Below, one piece after another: positions 10,244 through 20,305 of a stretch of DNA of 64,000 bases. A program made the position numbers and the translations under genes. The notes beneath the pieces are model-generated. The model worked only from the letters and a program-made list of their open reading frames with translations, was not told the DNA's origin and did no database searches. Source of the stretch: Serripes groenlandicus (Eukaryota; Mollusca; Bivalvia; Cardiida; Cardiidae); NCBI GenBank assembly GCA_031761405.1, contig JASEVX010000001.1, positions 25,706,261-25,770,260 of the forward strand. The letters are read 5' to 3'. Within the stretch, counting starts at the first letter, position 1, and each line of letters begins with the position of its first letter.

Positions 10244-10510
10244 ATTATCCCTTTCCCATAATTAGACGCCTTTTGACACCTCTGCAGCGGACGACTTTTG
10301 AAAACATTGTCACAAAAGGAGAAATTGCTTTTTGAAAACATAGTGTCAAAAAAAAAAAATTCTCAAATCGAGCAATTTCTCCATTTGCCACAATGTTTTC
10401 AAACTTTATTAAATCATTTTGCTTTCACTTAAATATATTAACAAAGAAATTGCCTATCCGTAAATATACATTCGTCTCCTGTAAATTTGTAGTATGTGGG
10501 AAAAGGTTTT
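10244..10510 (+). mobile_element. TTAA MITE, type B, hairpin region duplicated
   Basis: Left terminus CCCTTTCCCATAATTAGACG; the segment TTTTTGAAAACATAGTG occurs a second time inside the hairpin, as if a second copy had recombined in. It ends 72 bp before a pecanex exon. Confidence 0.75.
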
Positions 10511-10582
10511 ACAATGTTAATAAAGACTAGAAATCTTATCAACTCTCCAATAATAACTAATCTTTTTTCATTTAACTTCCAG

Positions 10583-10773
10583 GCCTATGTGGACCAATTG
10601 TTGGACAACGGTAGAGCGAGACATTTTGACTTGTCGTCGGACGAGGATTCTAAAGATATCAGCAGCGCTCGAGAAAGCCCGCAGACAAAACATTTCTACA
10701 AATTTAAACTGTTTCCAAAGAAATTTTTAAAGATATATTTTGATAGATTAGCATTGCTTGCTTTGTTAGATAG
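10583..10773 (+). CDS. PCNX: Pecanex-like exon, entry to membrane block
   Basis: The acceptor TTTAACTTCCAG precedes the exon and the donor is AG|GTGAGT. Translation starts AYVDQLLDNGRARHFDLSSD, passes an acidic Ser-rich linker, and ends FKLFPKKFLKIYFDRLALLALLDR. The FDRLALLALLDR block is characteristic of pecanex proteins just before their conserved transmembrane segments. The exon ends after two bases of an Arg codon, completed by the first base of the next exon. Pecanex is a conserved multi-pass endomembrane protein; in Drosophila it affects Notch signalling from the ER. A MITE ends about 72 bp upstream. Confidence 0.9.
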
Positions 10774-10812
10774 GTGAGTTGGATGGTTTTATTGGGTGAT
10801 TATGTCTTATAT

Positions 10813-10994
10813 TTTTAGCTCGTCTTTTTTTTTTTCGAAGAAGAAAAGTTGAGTTATTGTGATACCCTTGGCTGCGTCGTTGTCACAAAACTTTAAACCT
10901 TACCTCATTACTCAAAATAGTAACACATATTCAAATGAACCTAAAAAACAATATGCATGTCTATACCAAGTCACATAACTCTGGCTTTAAGATT
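10813..10994 (+). mobile_element. Family-3 element, left part
   Basis: TTTTTAGCTCGTCTTTTTTT, GTTATTGTGATACCC and CTATACCAAGTCACATAA; the right end is replaced by a SINE fragment. Confidence 0.65.
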
Positions 10995-10995
10995 A

Positions 10996-11130
10996 TTGCC
11001 CTCCTTGGTGCTCAGGGTTGCGGGGTTAGCATTAGGACTGGCTGGATGGTGTCAGGATAAATGGACCAGTAGTACTGGTATTTTTCCCAGGAAATGCCGT
11101 GAAAAATTGTTGAAAGAGACGTAAAATATC
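10996..11130 (+). mobile_element. SINE body fragment (CCCTCCTTGG group)
   Basis: CCTCCTTGGTGCTCAGGGTT, TTAGCATTAGGACTGGCTGG and CCCAGGAAATGCCGTGA match the body of 20306-20545; the tRNA head is missing. Confidence 0.65.
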
Positions 11131-11431
11131 AAAACAAACATAAAAAACTTCTAGTTTTACTCCCATTCCCACATTTAAACATATATGAAGCATACAAAGT
11201 GAAATTATAAAAGAGCTATAGTTGTTTTGTATTGGAACCTATCACACAATATTTACGCAAAGTATCTGCAACTTAATTCCGTTTCCTCTTCAAACAAGCA
11301 AAGGTAATTCCAATATATAAGAAAGGAGCTTATTCTAACACAAATAACTACAGGCCAAATTCAATACTCCCTGTGTTCTTGTGAAAATTAGAAAATCTTA
11401 TGTAAGTGCAATAGGTTTCATATAAAATTTA
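11131..11431. other. Intronic stretch, nothing recognised
   Basis: AT-rich, no repeat identified. Confidence 0.35.
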
Positions 11432-11520
11432 ATTGAGTTGAAGACATTGTTATGAGCCATTTCTCAATTTACTACAATGTTTTCAGACGTCGTCTGCTGC
11501 TGATGTGTAAACATATGTCT
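11432..11520 (-). mobile_element. TTAA MITE half, first of a duplicated pair
   Basis: GTTGAAGACATTGTTATGAG to GCTGATGTGTAAACATATGT. It recurs at 11823-11910, on the other side of the complete copy at 11530. Confidence 0.65.
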
Positions 11521-11529
11521 GCATAATAC

Positions 11530-11762
11530 TTAACTCTTTCCCTCATACAACAACTCTGCAGCAGACGACTTTAAACATGTATATTTTGTCAAAAATAGAG
11601 AATTTCTATAATTGAATGGATAACCTATGACTAAAAGTGGAAAACATTTGGGCAAAAGGAGAAATTGGTTGTTTTGAGCAATTTCTTATTTTGTCATTAT
11701 GTTTTCAAAAAGCTGTCTGCTGCAGAGGCGTCAAAAAGCGTCTATATGAGGGAAAGGGTTGA
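11530..11762 (-). mobile_element. TTAA MITE, type A, full length
   Basis: Left TTAACTCTTTCCCTCATACA; right GAGGGAAAGGGTTGA. The hairpin has one unpaired change (TTGGTTGTTTTGAGCAA). Confidence 0.9.
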
Positions 11763-11822
11763 TAGAGATACATGTACCATGAAACCCTCTTTTGCCTGAC
11801 ACAAACATCTTGATATGCGTCA

Positions 11823-11910
11823 GTTGAAGACATTGTTATGAGACATTTCTCCATTTACCACAATGTTTTCAGAAGTAGTCTGCTGCAGATGCGTAAAACT
11901 GTGTCTGCAT
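11823..11910 (-). mobile_element. TTAA MITE half, second of a duplicated pair
   Basis: GTTGAAGACATTGTTATGAG to GATGCGTAAAACTGTGTCTG; ends 56 bp before a pecanex exon. Confidence 0.65.
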
Positions 11911-11966
11911 AGTCGAGATACATCTCTTGCCTGTCACAAACATCTCGATGTGCCTTACTTTTTCAG

Positions 11967-12153
11967 GAATTTATCTGTGATAGAGAATACTGTAGCTGTG
12001 ATTATGTCAGTGATGGTCGGGGCTCTTGGCGCCCTGGTGTTGGCGGGAAACTTCTATTATGATTTTTGGATATTTGTCTTCTGCTTCATTATGGCAGGAT
12101 GCCAATACTCTCTCCTCAAAAGTGTTCAGCCTGATGCAGCTTCACCCATGCAT
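11967..12153 (+). CDS. PCNX: Pecanex-like exon, two membrane segments and QYSLLKSVQPDAASPMH
   Basis: The exon lies between ACTTTTTCAG and CAT|GTAAGT. Its first G completes Arg, then NLSVIENTVAVIMSV continues into a hydrophobic stretch (roughly MSVMVGALGALVLAG) and a second one (FWIFVFCFIMAG). It ends in QYSLLKSVQPDAASPMH, one of the most diagnostic motifs of the pecanex family. The end is phase 0. Half of a MITE lies about 56 bp upstream of the acceptor. The family call is very secure here; the paralogue within the family cannot be decided. Confidence 0.95.
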
Positions 12154-12344
12154 GTAAGTTTACATGTTTCTTGATTATGCTTTACTTACATATTGTGAAC
12201 AGTTGAACCTCGGTTGAACAAGGGAAAACACGAACCTGTGTCTTTGCTATGTTCTAAACCTTATATAACTGAAGTTGTTCTTCTTGGGAAATATTCACCT
12301 TCTAATTGAATCTCTCATTGATAATTTTGTGGTTGATTGTTTGG

Positions 12345-12525
12345 TGTTTTATGCCACTTTCAACAATTTTTCAGTTATATCACAGCCTTTCCTGGGTAAG
12401 TTACCATTCTTCTGGTCAGTAATATCCTGATACCAGCGTGTCAGTCGTTATGCTAACCCCACAACCCTGACCGCAAAGGAGGGCAGCAATTACTACGATT
12501 TTTAAAGTCTTTGGTATGACCCATC
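12345..12525 (-). mobile_element. SINE body fragment (CCCTCCTTGG group), inverted
   Basis: CCTTTCCTGGGTAAGTTACC, GTCAGTCGTTATGCTAACCC and GGAGGGCAGCAATTACTAC are reverse complements of the body of 20306-20545. Confidence 0.65.
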
Positions 12526-12612
12526 CGGAGACAATTCTGTGGAATCATGTGCATTGATACAAATGAGACTATTTCAGAACATCAATTCACTAATCTTTAT
12601 ATCTCTTTCCAG

Positions 12613-12784
12613 GGTTATAATTACCTGATTGTGTTTAGCCGTCCATTTTACTTCTGCTTCATTTGTGGACTTATGCTGCTTATGGACCATTTAAGCGGTC
12701 TTGCCATAAAAGAGACTGTTTATGTGTATGGGATTCCTTTCACAACCACCACTGCTTTGTTATTTGCTCGCGATTTCTTTAGAG
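12613..12784 (+). CDS. PCNX: Pecanex-like exon, membrane segment and ARDFFR
   Basis: The acceptor is TCTCTTTCCAG and the donor AGAG|GTAAGT. The exon reads GYNYLIVFSRPFYFCFICGL, then LMLLMDHLSGLAIKETVYVY, and ends in FARDFFR plus one base (phase 1). The preceding exon's ...SPMH followed by GYN parallels the MHGHN junction of other pecanex proteins. One transmembrane helix is evident (FYFCFICGLMLLM). A MITE begins only about 25 bp after the donor, and an inverted SINE fragment lies upstream of the acceptor. Confidence 0.93.
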
Positions 12785-12808
12785 GTAAGTGATATGGCAG
12801 CCTTTCTT

Positions 12809-13041
12809 TTCAACCCTTTCCCACATACAGATGCATTTTGACACTTCTGCAGCAGAGGATTTTTGAAAACATTGTGACAAAAGGAGAAATTGCTCATCAT
12901 GAGCCTACACCTGGGGGGCATATAAATCCTTTTGCCGTAAGTTTTTAACACTATTCAATAATAATACTTTCTTTAAATTTTATAGAAATTTTCCATACTA
13001 TTGCTTAATTGATTTCAAAATCGTATGTGGAAAAAGGTTAA
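12809..13041 (+). mobile_element. TTAA MITE, type B, hairpin arm replaced
   Basis: CCCTTTCCCACATACAGATG start and CGTATGTGGAAAAAGGTTAA end. After CTCATCATGAGC the expected right arm is replaced by CTACACCTGGGGGGCATATA. Confidence 0.75.
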
Positions 13042-13125
13042 ACAAAAATTGTAACTGAAAGAAAATTTAATTTTATTTAATTTCTGGATATACATAAGTT
13101 CCTTGATATAGTGATTGCTTTAAAA

Positions 13126-13310
13126 ATCTTCTTGGTCAAAGGTACTGGCCCGATTTGAGAATAATTTTGGTGACCCTCTACCAAAAGAGCCTAGATTGTT
13201 CAAATTATTCTGATCCGTGTGGTGGCTCTCTACCATGAGTATTCACTTTTTTCTGATCTGTCAAAACATGGTTGCCAGAGGGTAGATCCAGTTTTCCTTA
13301 TATGCATATA
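13126..13310 (+). mobile_element. Family-2 tandem-core fragment
   Basis: TACTGGCCCGATTTGAGAAT, TGGTGACCCTCTACCAAAAG and ACATGGTTGCCAGAGGG correspond to one to two units of the 165 bp core at 14160. Confidence 0.6.
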
Positions 13311-13327
13311 CAAGTATTTTAAACATT

Positions 13328-13557
13328 TTAACCCTTTCCCTCATATAGACGCTTTCTGACGCCTCTGCAGCAGACGTCTTTTTGAAAACATAGTTACAAA
13401 AGAAGAAATTGCTCAAAACGAGCAATTTCTCCTTTTGCCACAATGTTTTCCACTTTTAGTCATAGGTTATCCATTCAATTAGATAGATTTTCTATCTTTT
13501 GACAAAATATGTTCAAAGTCGTCTGCTGCAGAATTGTCGTATGAGGGAAAGGGTTAA
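13328..13557 (+). mobile_element. TTAA MITE, type A, full length
   Basis: Clean TTAA ends and an intact GCTC/GAGC hairpin; a good consensus representative. Confidence 0.94.
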
Positions 13558-13650
13558 GCGCGAATGATCATTTAGTTACACAATGTAATTCTTTTTCAAA
13601 TTATTTTGGATTCGTCATATAACTTTGCTGTCAATTACTGCAGGTCAAAG

Positions 13651-13948
13651 CCGAGCCCCGGTGGCTCAGTCGGTAGCGACGCGGGCTGTCAATCCAGGGG
13701 TTTTGAGCTCGAATCCCAGCTCGGCCAACATTCTCTCCGTCGTTTGACAAAAGTCACTGTGACATTCGCTTTCACCAATGGGCTGTTTAACAGTCTATGT
13801 GGAAAAGTAGCCAGTTGCTTGGAAAGTATGTTGTGTGGTGCACTGGTGTGGGAAAACCAGGAAACGTATGAGTAGGTGAACTGGTCGCAGTGATATGACT
13901 GAATTTTTTTTGAAAACGGCATTAAACCCCAATCAATCAATCAATAAA
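13651..13948 (+). mobile_element. tRNA-headed SINE (GCCGAGCC group), with exact TSD
   Basis: The 298 bp element is flanked by an identical 15 bp duplication (TACTGCAGGTCAAAG at 13636-13650 and 13949-13963). The head (CCGAGCCCCGGTGGCTCAGT, TTCGAATCC-type B box written GCTCGAATCCCAG) mimics a tRNA with loop CTGTCAA (Asp-like GTC). The body ends AACCCCAATCAATCAATCAA. Confidence 0.93.
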
Positions 13949-14064
13949 TACTGCAGGTCAAAGACCTTTATTTGCTATGTATAATTGACTATTTGTTCCC
14001 TACTTTATGTATTATTGTTCAAATTGTGTCCTTGGTGTCAAAAATAGCCTACACCTGGGGCATG

Positions 14065-15236
14065 TTATTTTTAGATCACCTAGAGCCAAAGGCTCAAGGT
14101 GAGCTATTCTGATCACTTTTTGTCCGTCTGGCGTCGTCCGTCGTCTGTCGTCCGTCGTTAACATTTAGACATTTAGATCATCTCCTCCTTAACCACTGGA
14201 CCAATTTCAACCAAACTTCACAGGAATGTTCCTTTGGTGGACCTCTTTCAAAATTGTTCAAAGATTTAATTTCCATCAAGAACTTTGGTTGCTGCGGCAA
14301 CAGAAAAGGGTAAAATTGCCAAATCTTAAAAAATCTTCTTGTCCAAAAGTACTGGCCCGATTTGAAAATTATATTGCACAAATGTTCCTTGGGGTACCCT
14401 CTACCAAGAGTGTTCAAATATTTCCGATCCGTTGAAAAACATGGCCGCCAGGGGGAGGAGCTTATTTTCCTTATATGTGCATTGTTAAAACTTTAAAAAT
14501 CTTCTTGTCCAAAAGTACTGGCCCGATTTGAAAATTATTTTGCACAAATGTACATTGGGTCACCCTTTACCAAGATTGTTTAAATATTTCCGATCGGTTG
14601 AAAAACATGGCCGCCAGGGGGCGGAGCCTGTTTTCCTTATATGTGCATTGTTAAAACTTAAAAAAATCTTCTTGTCCAAAAGTACTGGCCCGATTTGAAA
14701 ATTATTTTCCACAAATGTTTATTTGGGCACCCTTAACCAAGATTGTTCAAATATTTCCGATTGGTTGAAAAACATGGTCGCCAGGGGGCAGAGCCTGTTT
14801 TCCTTATATGTGCATTGTTAAAACTTAAAAAAATCTTCTTGTCCAAAAGTACTGGCCTGATTTGACAATTATTTTCCACAAATATTCCTTGGGGCACTCC
14901 AAGATTGTTCAAATATTTCTGATCGGTTGAAAAACATGGCCGCTAGGGGGTGAAGCTTGTTCTCCTTATATGTGCATTGTTAAAACTTTGAAAATCTTCT
15001 TGTCCAAAAGTATAAGCCCAATTTGAAAATTATTTTGCACAAATGTTCCTTTGGGCACCCTTTACCAAGATTGTTCAAATATTTCCGATCCGTTGAAAAA
15101 CATGGCCGCCAGGGGGTGGAGCCTGTTTTCCTTATATGTGCATTGTTAAAGATTTAAAAATCTTCTTGTCCAAAAGTACTGGCCCGATTTGAAAATTCAG
15201 GTGATCGATTTAGGGCCATCTTGGCCCTCTTGTTAC
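14065..15236 (+). mobile_element. Family-2 tandem-core element, full
   Basis: Left end TTTTTAGATCACCTAGAGCC with hairpin, then a GTCCGTC-type run, the tandem core, and the right end TCAGGTGATCGATTTAGGGC followed by CATCTTGGCCCTCTTGTT. CACCT/AGGTG form subterminal inverted repeats and AGGGCCATCTTGGCCCT the 3' hairpin. Confidence 0.82.
14160..15200 (+). repeat. 165 bp tandem core, about six units
   Basis: Each unit has CTTCTTGTCCAAAAGTACTG, GGCCCGATTTGAAAATTATT and AACATGGCCGCCAGGGGG; successive AACATGG positions are 165 bp apart. Confidence 0.9.
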
Positions 15237-15417
15237 ATTTACATGGACTAATATAAAACATACTTTCCTAAAAAACTATAGTTAAGGTAGCTTATGGTCA
15301 TCAGTGCGAAGCTTGGACACGGCATACCTTTATAAATTTACTGCATCAGGTTCATCATATGAGACTTCTAGTACTTCTTTATAGTTCTACGTAGACGTAC
15401 TTGTATGTGACTTTTAT

Positions 15418-15625
15418 TTAACCCTTTCCCGCACAAAACAAATCTGCAGCAGACGACTTCGAAGACATATTGGTAAAATCTTGAAAAATATTCATAAATA
15501 AGGGCTTACTTGTTAAATAAAGATGAAAATAAATCTCAAAACAAGCAATTTCTTTTTGCCACAATGTTCCAAAAGTCGCCTGCTGTAGAAGCATCAGAAA
15601 GCGTCTGTATGTAGCAAAGGGTTAA
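15418..15625 (-). mobile_element. TTAA MITE, type B
   Basis: TTAACCCTTTCCCGCACAAA to GTAGCAAAGGGTTAA; the left hairpin arm is short (AATCTCAAAACAAGCAATTT). It ends 55 bp before a pecanex exon. Confidence 0.8.
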
Positions 15626-15799
<174 letters not shown>

Positions 15800-15993
15800 T
15801 GAAGTTCATCAGAAAACGTCATTTAGTTTGTTAAGCAAGAGTTATGGATTCGGCTATGAGAAGATTTCCAGAATAACAGTTGAGCCAAGATACCATGAAT
15901 CCAGAAATGGGAAAGGTCGACCCTATTGGGTTACAATACTTAAATCAGAGAAGTTTGAATAATTTGTACTCTGAATTTCATTTGCAAAAACAA

Positions 15994-16214
15994 TTAACTC
16001 TTTCCAGCACATTCAACAAATCTGCAGCAGACAGCCTTGAAAACAGATCATAGTAAAAAAAAAAGTGAAACTCTTTATAAATGAAAGAACAATTTTTTAA
16101 TAAGCTTGAAAACATTGTGGCTTAAGTGAAAATTGCGGATTATCAGCAATTTCACCTTTTGCCACCAAGTTTTCAAAAGTCATCTGCTGCAGATGCATTT
16201 TGAAAGGCTTTAAG
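15994..16214 (-). mobile_element. TTAA MITE, type B, decayed right terminus
   Basis: TTAACTCTTTCCAGCACATT start, hairpin GAAAATTGCGGATTATCAGC, right end only GATGCATTTTGAAAGG. Confidence 0.72.
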
Positions 16215-16252
16215 ACACAATCAATTTGAGGTATCTTTTTTGTTCTTTTCAG

Positions 16253-16356
16253 CGACAGTGAGCCTGTGGTCATCGTTTTATTGTTTCATTAGAAGTATCA
16301 TAGCTGCAGGGTTTCTCTATGTGATATGTTATCTCACCCTAGTACAGCTAGGAAAG
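16253..16356 (+). CDS. PCNX: Pecanex-like exon, membrane helix after FGGNA
   Basis: The acceptor is TTCTTTTCAG and the donor AAG|GTAAGT. The carried G plus CG gives Ala, completing FGGNA; the exon continues TVSLWSSFYCFIRSIIAAGF and then LYVICYLTLVQLGK, ending in phase 0. One long hydrophobic helix (IIAAGFLYVICYLTLV) is evident. It is squeezed between a degraded MITE 38 bp before it and another MITE about 39 bp after it. Confidence 0.92.
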
Positions 16357-16395
16357 GTAAGTGCCATACATTGTCAACCAAGTCTTCAACGAGGT

Positions 16396-16624
16396 TTAAC
16401 CTTTTTCCACATATACACGCTTTCTCACGCCTCTGCAGCAGATGACTTCTGAAAACACTGTGGCAGAAGGAGAAATTGCTTATAATGAGCAATTTATCCA
16501 TTTGCCACAATGTTTATAACTTTATATAATAATTAAACTCTAGTTTATAGAGATATTTTATATTCTTGTCAATGCGTTTTCAAAGTCGTCTGCTGCAAAT
16601 TTGTTGTACGAGGGAAAGGGTTGG
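16396..16624 (+). mobile_element. TTAA MITE, type B
   Basis: TTAACCTTTTTCCACATATA start, stem TTGCTTATAATGAGCAA, end GTACGAGGGAAAGGGTT. Confidence 0.85.
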
Positions 16625-16700
16625 CCTTTCCCACTTGCAGACGAATTTTGAGCCATCCATAGCAGATAACTTTGGATGAAAGTTTGGCATGACATTCTAT
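16625..16700 (+). mobile_element. TTAA MITE, left-end fragment
   Basis: CCTTTCCCACTTGCAGACGA follows directly on the previous copy, then the similarity fades after AGCAGATAACTTTGGA. Confidence 0.5.
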
Positions 16701-16893
16701 AAGCAAACTTCATGGATTGAAAGCCTGAAATTCTAAATTGCAATTGCATTTTTATAGATTTATTGCACCACACTATTTGAGATTGATTTGCTCTGTTTAT
16801 CAGTATACGTTAGCATTAGTTTAGAGTAAATTAGGTTTGTTGCTGGATTTTTTTTTACACAGCTTTCAGCAGTATTTTTGTCATATTTCCTGT

Positions 16894-16927
16894 CTTAACC
16901 CTTTCCCGTCTTAACCCTTTCCCTCAT
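16894..16927 (+). repeat. 17 bp duplication of a MITE terminus
   Basis: CTTAACCCTTTCCCGT is followed at once by CTTAACCCTTTCCC of the complete copy. Confidence 0.85.
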
Positions 16928-17140
16928 ATAGACGCTTTCTGACGCCTCTGCAGCAGACGGCTTTTTGAAAACATAGTGACAAAAGAAGAAATTGCACATA
17001 ACTTGCAATTTCTCCTTTTGCCACAATGTTTTCCACTTTTTGTCATAGGTTATCCATTCAAATATGGAGATTTTCTATGTTTTGACAAAATACGTTCAAA
17101 GTCGTCTGCTGCAGAATTGTCGTATGAGGGAAAGGGTTAA
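16911..17140 (+). mobile_element. TTAA MITE, type A, full length
   Basis: TTAA both sides; GCAC stem slightly mispaired (TTGCACATAACTTGCAA). Confidence 0.93.
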
Positions 17141-17151
17141 ATACTAAAACT

Positions 17152-17247
17152 GCTGGTAAGTTTATCCCGATACCTGCGGTGCATCAGTCATAATGCTATT
17201 CTTGCATCCCTGAGCGCCAAGGAGAGAGAAGCCTTTACTACCATAAT
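17152..17247 (-). mobile_element. SINE body fragment (CCCTCCTTGG group), inverted
   Basis: GCATCAGTCATAATGCTATT and CCTGAGCGCCAAGGAGAG are reverse complements of the 20306 body. It is wedged between two MITEs. Confidence 0.55.
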
Positions 17248-17477
17248 TTAACCCGTTCCCTCATACGACAAATCTGCAGCAGATGACTTTGAACTTATTT
17301 TGTCAAAACATAAAAAATCTCTATAATTGAATGGATAACCTGTGACAAAAAGTGGAAAACATTGTGGCAAAAGGAGAAATTGCACGTTTTGTGCAATTTC
17401 TTCTTTTGTAACTATGTTTTCAAAAAGCCGTCTGCTGCAGAGGTGTCAGAAAGCGTCTATATGAGGGAAAGGGTTAA
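17248..17477 (-). mobile_element. TTAA MITE, type A, full length
   Basis: TTAACCCGTTCCCTCATACG start; GCAC/GTGC stem perfectly paired. Confidence 0.93.
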
Positions 17478-17557
17478 TACCTGTATTTTGACAGGGGGAT
17501 TTAACCATGATCTGGCGCTCTTTAGGCATATGCTCCAGCCACTGCACTACTGTGGAA

Positions 17558-17765
17558 GACAGTGGTGCAGAGGTAGAGCGTCGGCCCTCTCGTATCAAAG
17601 GTCCCTGGTTCGAGTCCCGTGATGAGCGGGTCCTGACTGGGATTTTTCCACACAAACGGCACGAGTACTGGATAAGTCTCCAGGACGCAGACATCGAGAG
17701 TGATTAATCTAAGCCAAAGGCTTGTTTCGCAATCAAAATAAAATAAATATGTTTAAACTAAACTA
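17558..17765 (+). mobile_element. tRNA-headed SINE (GGTGCAGAGGTAGAGCG group)
   Basis: A-box-like TGGTGCAGAGGTAGAGCG and B-box-like GGTTCGAGTCCCGTGA are followed by a short body and an A-rich tail (CAATCAAAATAAAATAAAT). A related inverted copy is at 21540-21650. Confidence 0.7.
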
Positions 17766-17787
17766 ACTGCACTACTTAGGTAGTCAA

Positions 17788-18022
17788 TTAACCCTTTCCC
17801 TCATATAGACACTTTTTGACGCCTCTGCAGCAGATGGCATTTTGAAAACATAGTGACAAAAGAAGAAATTGCTCAAAACAATCAATTTCTCCTTTTGCCA
17901 CAATGTTTTCCACTTTTAGTCATGGGTTATCCATTCAATTATATTATCTTTTGTCACTATGTTTTCAAAAAGCTATCTGCTGCAGAGGCATCAGAAAGCG
18001 TCTATATGAGGGAAAGGGTTAA
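17788..18022 (+). mobile_element. TTAA MITE, chimeric: left-type terminus at both ends
   Basis: A + copy runs to GGTTATCCATTCAATTATAT, then TTTTGTCACTATGTTTTCAA through CAGAAAGCGTCTATATGAGG, the inverse of its own left half. Both TTAA sites are intact. Confidence 0.9.
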
Positions 18023-18075
18023 CTTTGTTGTCTGATATCTAGCTTATATTTGTCAAAATTGTCAATGCTTTTCTT

Positions 18076-19123
18076 CATTTTTAGCTCACCTGTGCACGAA
18101 GTGCTCAGGGTGAGTTATTGTGATCGCCCTATGTCCGGCGTCCGTCGTCCGTCGTCCGTCAACATTTTCTCCTCTGTAACCGGTGGGTCAACTGGGATGA
18201 AACTTCACAGAAAGCATCCTCGCAATGTCCTCACCAGAATTCCTTAAAATTTTTGGGATCCATGCAGAATTCTGGTTTCCATGGCAACGAAATGAAAAAA
18301 ACTTCAAAATTCTTAAAAATCTTCTCCTCCCAAAGTGTCAGGCCGATTTTCAAATTGGTTGACCCTCTATCAGATTCCTTCAAGCCATGTTGATTGGTCG
18401 AAAAACATGGCCCCCAGGGTGGGGGGGGGGGGCTATTTTGCCAATATGGCTATAGTGCAAACTTAAAAAATCTTCTCCTCCAAAAGTGTCAGGCCGATTT
18501 TCAAATAATTTTGTAGAAATGTTCCTTGGGTGACCCTCTATCAGATTCCTTCAAGCCATGTTGATTGGTCAAAAAAACATGGGGGCGGGGCTATTTTGCC
18601 TTTTATGGTTATAGTGAAAACTTAAAAAATCTTCAACATCTTCTCCTCAGTAACCAGTGGGTTAATTGGGATGAAACTTCACAGAAAGCATCCTCTCAAT
18701 GACCTCACCAGAATTCCTTCAAATTATTGGGATCCATGCAGAATTCTGGTTTCCATGGCAACGAAACGGAAAAAACTTCAAAATTCTTCTCCTCCCAAAT
18801 TGGTTGGCAGATTTTGAACTTATTTTGTAGAAATGTTCCTTGGGTGACTCTCTATCAGATTCCTTGAAGCCATGTTGATTGGTCGAAAAACATGGCCGCC
18901 AGGGGGGGGGCGGGGCTTTTTTGCGTTATATGGCTATAGTGAAAACTTAAAAAATCTTCTCCTCCAAAAGTGTCAGGCCGATTTTCAAATAATTTTGTAG
19001 AAATGTTCCTTGGATGACCCTCTATCAGATTCCTTTAAGCCATGTTGATTGGTCGGGGCTTATATAGCTAAAGTGAAAAAAAAAATCAGGTGAGCGATTC
19101 CAGGGCCATCATGGCCCTCTTGT
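18076..19123 (+). mobile_element. Family-2 tandem-core element, full
   Basis: Left end TTTTTAGCTCACCTGTGCAC with hairpin GTGCACGAAGTGCTC, a GTCC-type run, a core with AAGCCATGTTGATTGGTCGA units, and right end ATCAGGTGAGCGATTCCAGG followed by GCCATCATGGCCCTCTTGTT. A nearly complete inverted relative is at 53450. Confidence 0.85.
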
Positions 19124-19150
19124 TTTTTAAAAACCCAGTCAACTGTTTAA

Positions 19151-19345
<195 letters not shown>

Positions 19346-19377
19346 TGAGTTGTTCTACCTTATCATTTGTTTGTTTT

Positions 19378-19485
19378 TTCAGCTCACCTAAGCACAAATT
19401 GAAACATTTCCTCTTAAACAACTGGGCCCATTTCAATCAAACTTCACAGTATTGTTCCTTTGGTGGTCCTCTTTAAAAGAAAATG
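19378..19485 (+). mobile_element. Family-2 element fragment split by a SINE
   Basis: TTTCAGCTCACCTAAGCACA start, then ACTGGGCCCATTTCAATCAA core; resumes after the SINE at 19771. Confidence 0.6.
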
Positions 19486-19770
19486 GCCGAGCCCCGGTAG
19501 CGACGCGGGCTGTCAATCCAAGGGTTGTGAGTTCGAATCCCGGCTCGGCCAACTTTCTTTCCGACGATTGACAAAAGTCAATGCGACATGCGTCATTCGT
19601 CTTCCACCAATGGGCTAACTCTATGTGGAAAAGCAGCCAGTTGCTTGGGAAGATTGTTATGTGGAGTACTGGTGTGAGAAAACCAGGTAATGCATGAGTA
19701 GGTGAACTGGCCGCCGTGATATAACTGAGAAATTGTTAAAAACGGCGTTAAACCCCAATCAATCAATCAA
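19486..19770 (+). mobile_element. tRNA-headed SINE (GCCGAGCC group), D-arm deleted, exact TSD
   Basis: Flanked by TTAAAAGAAAATG at 19473-19485 and 19771-19783. Compared with 13651 the head lacks the TGGCTCAGTCGG segment, which removes most of box A. The tail is AATCAATCAATCAA. Confidence 0.92.
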
Positions 19771-19952
19771 TTAAAAGAAAATGTTTAAATTATTAAATTC
19801 AATATATAACTCTTGTTTTTTTGATAGAGCAAAAAAACTTATTTGAAATGTTATCATTGTATTGTTATGAGCATCTTGAATTATATTGAATTAGAATAGA
19901 TTTAGATTTTTACCTTGAATTTTTAAAGAATTGTGGGGGTGAGGATTTGCTG

Positions 19953-20197
19953 GAATAACTCTTTCCTAAATATAGACGCTTTCTGACGCAACTGCAGCAG
20001 ATGGCTTTGAAAATATCTTGGTAAAAGCGTTGCATATATCTATAAATGATTTTTTTGAAAAATCTCCATAAATGAGTTTAAAAAAACATTGTGGCAAAAG
20101 GAGAAATTGCTCATTATTTCCCCTTTTACCACAATGGTTTAGAAAAGTTGTCTGCTGCAGATGCGTTAGAAAGCGTCTACAAGTTGGAAAGGGTTAA
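19953..20197. mobile_element. TTAA MITE, mixed A/B, left-type termini at both sides
   Basis: GACGCTTTCTGACGCAACTG on the left and GCGTTAGAAAGCGTCTAC on the right are inverse of each other; the right TTAA is intact. Confidence 0.7.
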
Positions 20198-20305
20198 TTA
20201 AATGACCAAGTGCATCCAAGGTCAAGGTCACTGTGGATGTGCTCCTTGTCAGTCAGTCCGTCCACTCAACCTTGTCAGTCTGCCCTTCTGGCCAACTTTG
20301 AGACT

